From: Rhexocercosporidium sp. MPI-PUGE-AT-0058
Taxonomy: Eukaryota; Ascomycota; Leotiomycetes; Helotiales
Length of the DNA: 64,000 bases
Reading direction: 5' to 3'
Assembly: GCA_020746875.1 (NCBI GenBank)
Contig: JAGTJL010000017.1
Span: 1,054,001-1,118,000, forward strand
Shown here: one piece after another, positions 12,826 to 22,297 of the stretch
How the letters are laid out: each line of letters begins with the position of its first letter
Numbering within the stretch: the stretch's first letter is position 1
The notes under the pieces: generated by a model
The model's database searches: none
What the model was told of the DNA's origin: nothing
What the model saw: the letters and a program-made list of their open reading frames with translations, nothing else
Translations under genes and position numbers: made by a program

Positions 12826-13966
12826 GAGACGGAGGCAAGGGTGGAAATTTGGATTCGATGATTGATTTGCGTTGACTGTCTTGGCTTTTGGGAAAGTTGG
12901 GTCGTGTAGGCTTTTAGGCTTGGAGGATGAGATTTTGTATTTTCTTTCTGTGTTCTTGCGATGCATGGAGACATCTTTCTATCAAGAATGAAAGTCAATT
13001 CCATTAATCCATGCGCATGATTTCATTGCACCCCTTAGATTTATAATGCAGCTTTCTTTTTTATCAATATCTCCTCATCCTTTGACAATATCCTTCATCA
13101 GCTCACCTTTGTTCTCTAAGGAACATGCACATCACCACTCCACATTCACTCACCTCTGTCGCATTATTTTATAAATGCAGTTGTTCATTTTTCGATGTTA
13201 TGCCCATCTTCATGCGAGCAGATCCTAAAATAAAGCATCACACATAATTTAAGATCAACATATTAAACCATTACCTGATTCTTTTCCAGCATGACCTGAA
13301 GGATTTCCCTTATTTACTAAGGCTCGCTTAAATTAATTAGGACTTCTTTGGCTTTCTTTCGTCTCATTGCCTTCGCATTTTGGGACAGCTGTTAGAGTCG
13401 TTGGAGAGTTGGGATGGAAATAAACTAATGTCCGAAAAGGGAGGATGTTGGTCAGGTTCGGAAGTCGTTAATTCTCGGAGACTTTCATTTTGGCAGGGGA
13501 ATTTTGGAAGGTGAGCCCCTCTTGCCCTACCTGGATTGAACCGGGGACATACTTGCCATCTCTGGCAGATGTCAAAAGCTCTTATGATATTTTCCTCATA
13601 GTGACGGAATGAAGCTAAATGTATAGATGAATACTAAACAACTTCTCTGACGGTGTCGCAAGTTCTCGAATGTTTGCTAGGGCTTCCGCCGGATTTGCCG
13701 TGAGATGAATTTCCCTTCCTCTTGGATTGAACCGCAGACCAAAATGGGATTATTGCAAAGTGCAGATATTTTCTTCTTTTGCCTAAGCTCCACTTGAGGC
13801 CAAAGGTGAATTGTATGAGATTTAAAAGTTATAAAGGCCAAGGCCTTTCGATATCTAATCTCCAGCCATCATCCTTTGCAACAACGCAATCCTAGAGCCT
13901 TTGGCTCCCAGGCTACAGCAGCAACCATCCTGCCACACAGTTCTCCATTAATGAACAACAGCCAAT
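12826..13966. other. Intergenic region between F-box-like copies 1 and 2
   Basis: AT-rich 1.1 kb with no open frame resembling a gene. It holds two copies of GGTTCAATCCA on the minus strand (around 13540-13550 and 13724-13734), which look like polymerase III B-boxes but without a foldable tRNA around them. The leader of copy 2 occupies its right end. Confidence 0.45.
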
Positions 13967-14995
13967 ATGGGAAAGAAATCACAACGAAAGAAGCAGTTGC
14001 GTGCCCAACGGAAGCAGCGAAAGCAGATCAAAGTCCACCCTGCCTCAATCCCAATTATCGACCGTCGAGACCAACCAAAACCCCTCAACCTACTCACCAT
14101 CCCTCTCGAAATCCGTTACGAGATCTTCTCCGCCATCGCCAACGGCACACACACCATCACCATTGCGCCCAACTTCCACATTTACAGTCCTCTCACCGGC
14201 CTCATGGACAGCCACATACAACTCGAGCTCGAGATCGCAAAATGGCGCATATGCTACACCCGTCCAGCTATTCACCCCGTCTTTGGCGAATTCAATCCTG
14301 CGCTTACGACATTCAAGATCACCTTCCGATCCAAGGAGCAGAGAGTCACCCGTATCTATAGACCAGCAGAGGCGCAGGAGAAGATCTTGACTCTCGAGCT
14401 GTGGAAGCGGGCGATGGATGTGGTGGAGACGAACAAACAGTTTGAGGTCAACCAAGCAATCGCATGGCTGACTCGAGAATTGTGGTTGTGGAAGCCAGAA
14501 ATGGGAAGGAGGAAAGGAACCAGAGAGTTCCGGGACCTGCAGAAGAAGCTGCGATTCTTGTCGTTTATTGAGAGTCATGACTCTCTCCCGGCTATAGATT
14601 GCCCTGCTGATTATGAGGAGCCAGCTAATAAGAACAAGCCCATGCTAGTTGCCAAGCCTGCCATGGTCTACCGAAAGGTTTATCGGAGAGGTGACGAGTT
14701 GAGCAATTACTATCGGAGCTTGGGGTTGGATATTGGGGGCTTGGATGGCGTGAGAGACATGGAGCGGGCTCATGGCTCTTGGGTTATCGAGGAGCGTAGG
14801 AAGGTTCAAGATAGATCGGCTCGGGAGACTTCAGAAGCAGCTTCTGCACGCTTTTCACGTCGACTATCCAACCGAAAAGGTCCCATCGATCCCGCGATGA
14901 TGGGTGACTCTTTCAGTTATTACCTATCAACACTTCACAAGCCCCAGGATCACTGGCTCGTTGGTATCTTAAGCTTCCTCGACTCCTTGGTCTAG
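13967..14995 (+). CDS. F-box-like protein (tandem family, copy 2)
   Basis: Single-exon gene of 342 residues. A very basic N-terminus (MGKKSQRKKQLRAQRKQRKQ) suggests nuclear or nucleolar targeting. The F-box-like segment is LLTIPLEIRYEIFSAIANG at about residues 42-60, followed by HTITIAP, then a region shared with copy 3: HPVFGEFNPALTTFKITF, a conserved RIYRPAEAQEKILTLELWKRAMDV, and a late WLTRELWLWKPE. The C-terminal third is charged and unique. A longer alternative frame from 13876 has no family features and is rejected. Like its neighbours it is probably an adaptor-type protein, but no substrate or partner can be inferred. Confidence 0.75.
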   Translation: MGKKSQRKKQLRAQRKQRKQIKVHPASIPIIDRRDQPKPLNLLTIPLEIRYEIFSAIANGTHTITIAPNFHIYSPLTGLMDSHIQLELEIAKWRICYTRPAIHPVFGEFNPALTTFKITFRSKEQRVTRIYRPAEAQEKILTLELWKRAMDVVETNKQFEVNQAIAWLTRELWLWKPEMGRRKGTREFRDLQKKLRFLSFIESHDSLPAIDCPADYEEPANKNKPMLVAKPAMVYRKVYRRGDELSNYYRSLGLDIGGLDGVRDMERAHGSWVIEERRKVQDRSARETSEAASARFSRRLSNRKGPIDPAMMGDSFSYYLSTLHKPQDHWLVGILSFLDSLV

Positions 14996-15264
14996 TCATA
15001 CCGGGATGTCGCGGCATATATTTGTCAGAGAGTTTGAGCTCAGTCGGTCTTTTCATCATTTGATGACCGAGAATTGAGTTCGCTTCGATTCAATCCACAG
15101 CCAGTCATTGGTCAATCGCGGGGTTGCTTAGATTTAACATAGCTTAACATTGGGCTAAAAACAAAATACAAATGTTTCATCCGTTCAAATGCCATCGTTG
15201 TTTAGCCCAGGCGATGTACAAGTCCTCCCCAGCCAGCAGAGAGCGAGGTTACCAGCCTGGTCAA

Positions 15265-15903
15265 ACTACGTGTCGAGATAGACAACACTTTGTACGATTT
15301 CCTCATCAGTAATTCCTACTTCATACTCATAACAGCAGATGTGTCCTCCACCTGACCCTTCAGTCTCCTATAGCGAGGCTGCAAGTAAATCCACCAAGAA
15401 TCCGCTCATGGAAAACCTGCCATCCCCACATCAAACACAATCCTCTCTTCGGACCTTTCAACCGACAACTCATGACCTTCAAACTATGCTTTAGTGTTCG
15501 CTCTTTAGAATCCTCATCGCACGTACGGATGTACGGGCAAGACGCATGCAGCAGAAAAAATGGGAAACCATATTCTTACAACTGCTAGCAAATCAAGCGT
15601 GTGTATGGACCAATAGTCGCTTGGAGAGAATTTGTATCCATCGAAACTATAAAGAGAGTTATGTGGAAGTGCAAAAGTGGCTTTATGAGGGACATCGATC
15701 TCGTTCCATCATCTATGAGACAAGCAGCTCTCAAGAAAGAGAGGAAAGCGGTATTCTACACTAACAATGTTCACGAAAATCACTGTTTCAGATTTAATCA
15801 TGTGGTCTTGGATGAATTCAGTTTTGTTAGAGAGGAGAGGATGGAATTACTAGGACGGATATGTTGGCTCTTTGTGAGCATGGTGGGGATGGGGATGAGT
15901 TGA
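15265..15903 (+). pseudogene. Decayed F-box-like copy (tandem family relic)
   Basis: Lying between copies 2 and 3, this stretch can be matched to the family only by changing frames. YDFLISNSYFILITADV (about 15290-15345) matches the LEIRRKIF..EAEHTILIAPRV segment. SWKTCHPHIKHNPLFGPFN (about 15408-15462) matches the TW..HPSLVDSNFGLIDP segment, and the next residues RQLMTFKLCFS match SLTTFKMCFS. In-frame stops interrupt it, including TGA and TAG between 15350 and 15380 and TAG near 15587. An open tail at 15601-15903 (start MYGPIVAWREFVSIETIKRV) resembles the region after LAIWKRAMD. No start codon or F-box motif is intact, so this is a dead copy. Confidence 0.65.
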
Positions 15904-16454
15904 CCTTTTCGTCTCGTGGAGCAGTATTGCTTCTCAGAGAGGTAGGATAATCATGAAAGTCATCAGTTTCAGAGAGGCGAAAGTTCGGAAGATGATATGT
16001 GGCGTTTGGCAGATATGCAATCTTTTCTAGGCCCCCCATGCCTCAATGCTTGATCATATGAATTGATTCGACTTGTTTTACCTGTCTGTGATTGGAATCT
16101 CTCGGGAATTGTAGGTGCTTGACTGTTCTACCAACACTTCAGTATTCAGTAAAAATAATTTGGTGAAAGGCATTGATTTGATGAATTTTGTGTGTTGGAT
16201 TGTACTCTGGGACTTTGAAAACATGAATCTGTTAAATCGGTTTGCTTCACGTACAAAACACTAAGTTGCGGTCGCTCAAGACCCCAGGGTGGTATTTCGA
16301 CCAGCTCCAGAATTCGCACATTACACCATTATCATCACCGGCCATGGCCAGTCATCATACAGACATTGACAATCCTGGAGTCCAGAACTTGAACGTCCGG
16401 CTTCAGCAAGCCATCGCTCCATAGCCTAACTCAAAGCCCCTCATTCCAGCAAAC
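15904..16454. other. Leader region of F-box-like copy 3
   Basis: About 550 bases without an independent gene. An ATG at 16344 opens 26 codons that end in TAG at 16422-16424, and the same frame then runs into copy 3 at 16455 without further stops. It is therefore an in-frame upstream ORF or an N-terminal extension cut by one stop. Confidence 0.5.
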
Positions 16455-17207
16455 ATGCGGCTAACCTTGCTCACAATACCCCTCGAAATCCGTCGCAAGA
16501 TCTTCAAGAACCTCCATGAAGCCGAGCACACAATCCTAATCGCTCCAAGAGTCCCCGCCCACGGCCCTCTCAGACCACTCCAACTCACATGCAAGAAGAC
16601 CAATGACGAAGTCAAAACTTGGTCGACGACCCACCCCAGCCTTGTCGATTCGAATTTCGGGCTTATCGATCCTAGCCTCACAACATTCAAGATGTGCTTC
16701 TCCAGCAAAGTAAAGGGCAGACTGGCTCAGGAGTGTGGAATCCTGTTACACAACGAACCCCGAGACCGAAAGGTGGTACAACGCATCTTCAAACCATACT
16801 GCAACTCAAGAGATCTGGCGCGATTAGCAATCTGGAAACGCGCCATGGACATAGCTGGCACGAACGACTCGATCCGCATCGGTGATGTGATGAGCATGGT
16901 CATGCACTGGATGATGCACGGTGCTGACTTCGAGGCGACGCCGGAGTTGAAACAACAGGGTCGAGATGCTGCTCAACGTCTTTATTGTCTGAGTTTTTTT
17001 ATCCCAAATCAGACTTATCTCAATACGGCGGATGGAAGTTACGATAAGACTGTGTTACACGAGGACCAGGGTCTTTTCTTCAAGTCACTTTCTGTGGAGG
17101 ATCGGGCGAAGTTCTGCGTCTCGGAAAACTGGGACACTCATGAGTTGCATCAGCGGTGCTGGGAGAGTGCTGACGGCATGCCTGCCTCTTGCTTCGTGGG
17201 TTCTTGA
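16455..17207 (+). CDS. F-box-like protein (tandem family, copy 3)
   Basis: Single-exon frame of 250 residues beginning MRLTLLTIPLEIRRKIFKNL, which puts the F-box-like motif at the very N-terminus. HTILIAPRVPAHGPLRPLQLTC follows, then DSNFGLIDPSLTTFKMCFS, a RIFKPY...LARLAIWKRAMDIAGTND segment shared with copy 2, and a final helical region. It lacks the basic N-terminal extension of copy 2 and the acidic one of copy 1. The frame is open upstream to ATG 16344 except for a single TAG, so the protein may have lost a longer N-terminus. Probable adaptor-type protein; function otherwise unknown. Confidence 0.72.
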   Translation: MRLTLLTIPLEIRRKIFKNLHEAEHTILIAPRVPAHGPLRPLQLTCKKTNDEVKTWSTTHPSLVDSNFGLIDPSLTTFKMCFSSKVKGRLAQECGILLHNEPRDRKVVQRIFKPYCNSRDLARLAIWKRAMDIAGTNDSIRIGDVMSMVMHWMMHGADFEATPELKQQGRDAAQRLYCLSFFIPNQTYLNTADGSYDKTVLHEDQGLFFKSLSVEDRAKFCVSENWDTHELHQRCWESADGMPASCFVGS

Positions 17208-17592
17208 CTTGTAGAGGAATCCTTATTTGCGAAAGACAATGATGGGGTGAGGAAATATAGGGGGAGGTGACTGCTTTAGAATTAAGTTGGTGTTACAAGA
17301 CGAAGATTTAAAATACATGATAATGTTCAAAAACATATTGCTCTCAAAAAGCTAGTGCTTGCGATTGTACGAGGGAGATTATGCGAAGTAGGTGTATGCT
17401 GATGATATTTATGTAGGTAAGTTATGGAGTCATCATCTCTGCCCGCAGATCTCTACAGCTCGGATGTAGACTTCAAGACACTCCATCACCCGAAACTGAG
17501 ACACCCAGGGCTACGTGACTGCAACTCTTCAGAAGAACTTCTCAAATGTCGCCACCCATGGCATCTACTCCTCTACCATTTCCTTATTCCTT
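17208..17592. other. Intergenic region between convergent genes
   Basis: The 3' ends of F-box-like copy 3 (+) and the small membrane protein (-) meet here. No open frame worth calling was seen. Confidence 0.5.
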
Positions 17593-17865
17593 TCACAGTT
17601 CATCAAAAGCAAGAAAGACATGCAAAACACACACGATAGCGGCAGCTCCTAAAAACATCGCCGGAATCGAAAATCCGATTGCGGCCTCAGTGACAATAAC
17701 ATGGCAGCTTTGGAAATTTGTGAAAGTCGGTGGGTAAGCGGTATCCGTCGCCGAGACTTGTTTGTAGACTGTTTTGTAGGCGGTGCAATCCCCCTGTGCT
17801 GCGGGGAGAAGGATAAGTGAGAGGAGAGCGAACATGAGCACGAGACTTGGAATTTGCAACCTCAT
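17593..17865 (-). CDS. Small protein with signal peptide and one transmembrane helix
   Basis: An intronless 90-codon frame. Residues 1-25 form a clean signal peptide (MRLQIPSLVLMFALLSLILLP then AAQG). A short lumenal part with two Cys follows (DCTAYKTVYKQVS, QSCHVIV), and a second hydrophobic helix at about residues 61-85 (IGFSIPAMFLGAAAIVCVLHVF) sits near the C-terminus. It is therefore secreted or a small single-pass membrane protein. No family is recognised. A TATA-like TATATATA on the minus strand about 140 bases upstream of the ATG supports it being a real gene. Confidence 0.5.
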   Translation of the reverse strand: MRLQIPSLVLMFALLSLILLPAAQGDCTAYKTVYKQVSATDTAYPPTFTNFQSCHVIVTEAAIGFSIPAMFLGAAAIVCVLHVFLAFDEL

Positions 17866-19875
17866 GATGGTGTCTCGGCAGTGTATGGTAGGGTGTGTGT
17901 TTTGTCTGAGTGCATTTTGTAGGAGATGGTTTGCGGAAAGAAGCTTTTAGAATTTGGGAGGTGAAGGGTCAGTCGCAGCCAATTTTTGTTCAGAGAGCGA
18001 TGTTATATATAGCAGATAAGATGATCGGCAAAATATCTTGAAGGCCCTTATCCAGGTTCTCATTCACTTGATGTTTGTCATGAATGATTCAATCGCGCAA
18101 TTCGTTCAAGGAAAAAATTCATTTTCGCTGAAATAATTCACAAACCAAAGTGGACTTAACTCGGAACCAAGTTTTACGCAAATTCAAACACTGTTCGGAG
18201 ATTTTGGACAATTATATGTTCTGGTTGGTAAGGAATGCATTTGCTCATTTTGTCCGTTGGCCATTGTAGGAGCTGGGCACGTGTTGGCTTTGAAGCGAGT
18301 CTGGAATAGCCGAAGTAACTTGGTCGTCGCTGGTCTGGATAGTTTATTCTCACAGCCCCTGCCTGCACTTAGGACAGCCTATAAACTCAACCAAATTCTA
18401 AACGTTCTACAGGGATTCAAGCTTAGTCCGTCGACCCAGCCAATATTCGCACGTATGACGCCTCGCAGCAAGAGAAAAGGTATTTGTGGAGAGATTCACC
18501 TTGGTCGTGGGAGATTTCCAGAACCCCCCTCCCATATTCACTTAGACAGACATCAATTCCAAATCGATAAATGAATGCAGGTGCTTCATGAGCAACATGT
18601 CTTGGAAGCCTTAGCTGCCTAGACCTGCTAACAGTTGCCCTTCGTGTGCAATCCTTATCTCGGAGAATTTTTCGGTGTAGACTTCACTGCAGCATAGCCG
18701 GTGAGAGGAGTGCACACGAGTCAGTTTCGGTAAGACGACAAGAGATATGAGCATAGCTGAAGAGTACAACCTGGCAGCCTTGCAGCTGAGGAGATGCTGG
18801 AATTCTTGGTGAGGCTGCATGTTGGTGTGGAGAAAGTCTTGACATGTACTTTTACGGCACTCCAGCTGATCCGCCTCAAGCCACCATTCGTCAGTGGCCT
18901 TTCAGATCAAGGCAGACCACAACATCCGCCCCGAATCTGAGTACGAGGGTACAGCTGATATCTTTTACCCTCGGTTTTCATTGGTACTATTTTTCTCCCT
19001 GGTAATTCTAACCCTAACAACAAGGGAAAATTAACGAAACTTACACCAATAAATCCCTTTAGACTTAGGGAGTATATAGATATTTTATTTCGACCTCTAT
19101 TCAAGAAGTTATACTGTGTTAAAGTTGGGTGTCTCGTGGAGCCCCTATCGATAGGGGTAAAAGATACTAGCTGTACCTCCGTATTGACAAGGCTTTGCTC
19201 TGTGGTGATGCCTTCTCTCCCTGCGGCCGGCCCCATTCACCGAGGCGAAGGATCCGTGACGCTGCTGCACACAAGAATAGTATCCAGCAAGGTGTGTCTT
19301 CCAAGACCCCTCCATCTGGAACCTCTGATATCCCGTGTGTATTGGTGTTTTGAAGCAGTGTGGTTACGCAGGAGACTAAGCGAGGACGTCTTGCCCAATC
19401 GACGGAAGTGCAATTGTCAAACTCGATGTTAACCAGGGGCACTTTCAAAAATCTCGTATTACTGTTTCGTCAGCTTTTCCGGGGTCTTCGCTGCATGTAC
19501 TTTCAAAGATGACTCTTTGGTATGAATGGGGTCGGGCACCGAGTCGTTGAAAATGCCCTGATGAGTTGTGATGATCTGGGCCTACCCTTGTTCAAATGTC
19601 TGTTTCTTCCACACTACGCTTTTTGGTAGGTAATATTTTGTCTTTTATTGCTGTTGCCTTCCAAAGTTAAGTTGCGTATGTGCCAGCTCCTGTTATGTTG
19701 AAGCTGAGGATACGGAAGATCCTGGAACACCCTGCTCATGATAAATATAAGTTGTTCATGGCTGGAAGACCAGTATGTAGCATATATATCACCGCTTTCC
19801 CTCTCAATTGACAGCGAAATCTTTATTTCCAACCAATTCATTCTCTTCCCCTATATAAAGCACAAGTGTCTGGCA
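17866..19875. other. Intergenic region, no supported gene
   Basis: Two kilobases between divergently oriented genes. Several frames of 65-110 codons exist (for example 18257-18574 on plus and 18907-19236 on minus), but they overlap on opposite strands, have no domain or signal features, and match no family I know. TATATAT at about 19781-19787 and CTATATAAAG at 19849-19858 lie just before the next gene. Confidence 0.45.
18003..18012 (-). promoter_or_regulatory. TATA-like box upstream of the small membrane protein gene
   Basis: The minus-strand sequence CTATATATAAC lies about 140 bases before the start codon at 17865, a usual spacing for a fungal TATA box with a leader of about 100 bases. Confidence 0.4.
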
Positions 19876-21986
19876 ATGCCCTCAGCAGAAGCCCACGAGC
19901 AGCATGAACTTCGGTCCAATGCCCACGCTCAAAACCCCCATCCCGTCAGACAGCCATTAACTCAACGTATTCTTGCACATCGTATCCTCTCATGGGCGAC
20001 TCTTAGTCTGGCAATCGCATTCTACATCCTTAGTCTTCTCTACGCATGGCATCCGGAACTCATCTCACGCAACAAGGTTTTCGGTGGTTCTCCCTCAAGA
20101 GCACTGCAAGTCCTTGCCATCCTTTCCATGGTCGCCAACTGTAAGTAGTGACTGACTACCATCCATTTGTATCTCGAACAATATCGTTGTTGAACTCGTG
20201 GTATTTGATCGAGCAATTGCTGAGTTCCGCATTCTTCAGGGCTCTTGGCAGCGACAATTTCGCAATCGTTTGACCTCACTTGGGGAATGCTCCTTGCTCG
20301 CCATGATGGCCTGTGTCTTCTAAGTGGTCTTGCCCTCCAGCCTGGGACAGGCCTTGACGGACATGTTGAGATTGTCTGCAGATGGCATCGCGGGGGACTT
20401 CAACCACGCGCGTGGAGCGTTTTCAAGATCGTGAGCATGACTATAATTCCCATACTTGGAATCGTGATCTTGAGTAAGTTAATTTTCCCTGCACGTATTC
20501 GTCCCATGACCGCGCCAGACCTTCCGAAACCATCCTCTAATTTTTGAATAGGAGATGTTGAAGCAGTCCCGCTGTTCTTTCGAAAGACTTCTGAGCCTGT
20601 TGCACGGGGATATAGCATTGGTTCCTTCAATGCCACGCTAGCAACACTTCTCCAACCGTTAGCTGATGGAGTCTTCGGCACCCGCTTCAAAGACTTCCTC
20701 TCTGACCCGGATCTAGTGATTGATGTCAGCACTAATGCTGATCGAAAAGGGTGCTCTAATGCCCATCGCAACGACACCAAGATGACATGTCGTTCAAGAT
20801 TTTTCGTCCCAGGTGGCATTGAACAATTCGCCCCTCATCTTCTAGTTGACAACAGATTCTCAGGATTGGACGACGTACAGCCCGTACTAGCCAAAGATCT
20901 TAATGGATATCATCTGGAGTTCCAGGAGAGCGAATCGGTGGTATTCGATCAGCAAAAGGATTGTATCCGACAAGGATATCGACTGGGAGCCTACCAATTG
21001 TGTCTCAAGGACGTTGGGGCCCATCGGATTGCAACCCGTAAGTCGAGGATGTCTTTGATTACGAATATTGGCTAACACTCCAAGATTTGACACCATGCCC
21101 AAAATCACTCGCTGCTAACATGGCTTGCATGGGCAATACAACCTGGCCTCTTGAAGAAGGCTGGGGAACTACTCTTTCGACATATTCTCGCACAGCCGAT
21201 GTCACCTACAACGGTCTGAACGGTACAATCCTGGCCCATAAATTCCCAAACTCCACCCTCACACCAGTCAATATTGCTGCTCCGGAACTCCTCCAAGTCT
21301 TCAAAGTGCTCTTCAGCCCTGCGGATCCAAACAGCGCTTATGGCACTTTTTTGACTCGTCTGGAAATTGTTGGAAATAAACCTGTCGAACCTTTGACAAT
21401 TTGGCAATACTTCGAGGGCCTGGCGGAGCTTTCTCAAAAGGACAACCGGGTGGATAGACGCGCCATGATTGGCTTACAATCCTTGCTTGCAATTCCTATC
21501 TATCACTGCCAGGCAAAAGACTTTATTGAGCTGCGGCAACTCCTGTCAGCACAAGTCAACAATTCAGCGATACTTGAGACACTCGGGCTCGATATTGTCA
21601 ATTTGTTCCCCATAGTCGAACCGGATACTGATATTTATCCTGCGCTGATGAGTTATACTCTGGAGGTTGGACACGGGAGTCTTCTCGCCTATATCGTACT
21701 TGCTGGTGTCACACTCTCACTTTGCTTAGGCACAAACATGGCGGCTTCGTTCACAAATGTTGGTGGAAGATTTAGACACATGGGTCCATTCCCTCTATTG
21801 ACTCAGCTTTGTGATTGCAAGACTACGTATGGGAACGGAACGAGTGTGCTTCTGAAGCATTTCCAGGATCTGGAGGCTGGACAGAGACTATCTGAGGTAT
21901 CCCTTATGCAAGTTAAACTTGCTGAAAAAAAAGCCGTGGTCGGACAAGTAGGTCCTGAGCTGGCTGCTAATCGAATTGAGAACTAG
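19876..21986 (+). CDS. Fungal multispanning membrane protein of unknown function
   Basis: Four exons: 19876-20140, 20240-20473, 20552-21037 and 21085-21986, joined by introns 20141-20239, 20474-20551 and 21038-21084. The result is a 628-residue protein. It has a hydrophilic N-terminus, helix 1 (RILSWATLSLAIAFYILSLLYA), then LQVLAILSMVANWLLAATIS, a conserved-looking TWGMLLARHDGLCLLSGLAL, and a third helix (SMTIIPILGIVIL). A long extracytoplasmic domain follows, with many Cys and N-x-S/T sites. One last helix near the C-terminus (LLAYIVLAGVTLSLCLGT) is followed by a short cytosolic tail. This layout is common in an abundant but uncharacterised fungal membrane protein family. The role is unknown. 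The start is uncertain: the frame is open upstream to 19738, and CTATATAAAG lies only 18 bases before ATG 19876. Confidence 0.75.
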
Positions 21987-22297
21987 GTTTTGAAGTTCCA
22001 AGGGAAGGGTGAGCTGGAACTTCGCTCGGTGCTGATTTGACCAAAAACTACATAGGTACTTGACATCTAAATGAGTTTGGGTCTGCTCTTACGTAAGTTG
22101 TTCGAGTTCAAAAGGCTGGGGGTAGAATTTCTTCTGGCGTATTATGGAATGAATTATAAGCTTGACAATTCGTGTGAAGAGAAACATTTAGGGGCTCGGT
22201 CCGCCGTCGTTTCAACCCTTTAAGTTCTCGCGTGACAACCTAAACCCCTCGACCAGACAAAGTTATGTCCAAATTGTCTCTACCTATCATTAGCCTC
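21987..22297. other. Short intergenic region between convergent genes
   Basis: This is the 3' flank of the multispanning membrane protein (+) and of the ankyrin-S8 protease (-). Nothing else was seen in it. Confidence 0.5.

Noticed and set aside
13490..13760. tRNA gene on the minus strand
   Set aside because: B-box-like sequences are present, but the T-stem does not pair properly and no acceptor or anticodon arms could be drawn.
18907..19236. Minus-strand frame of 109 codons
   Set aside because: No domain, no signal, opposite another frame, and no sign of flanking exons.
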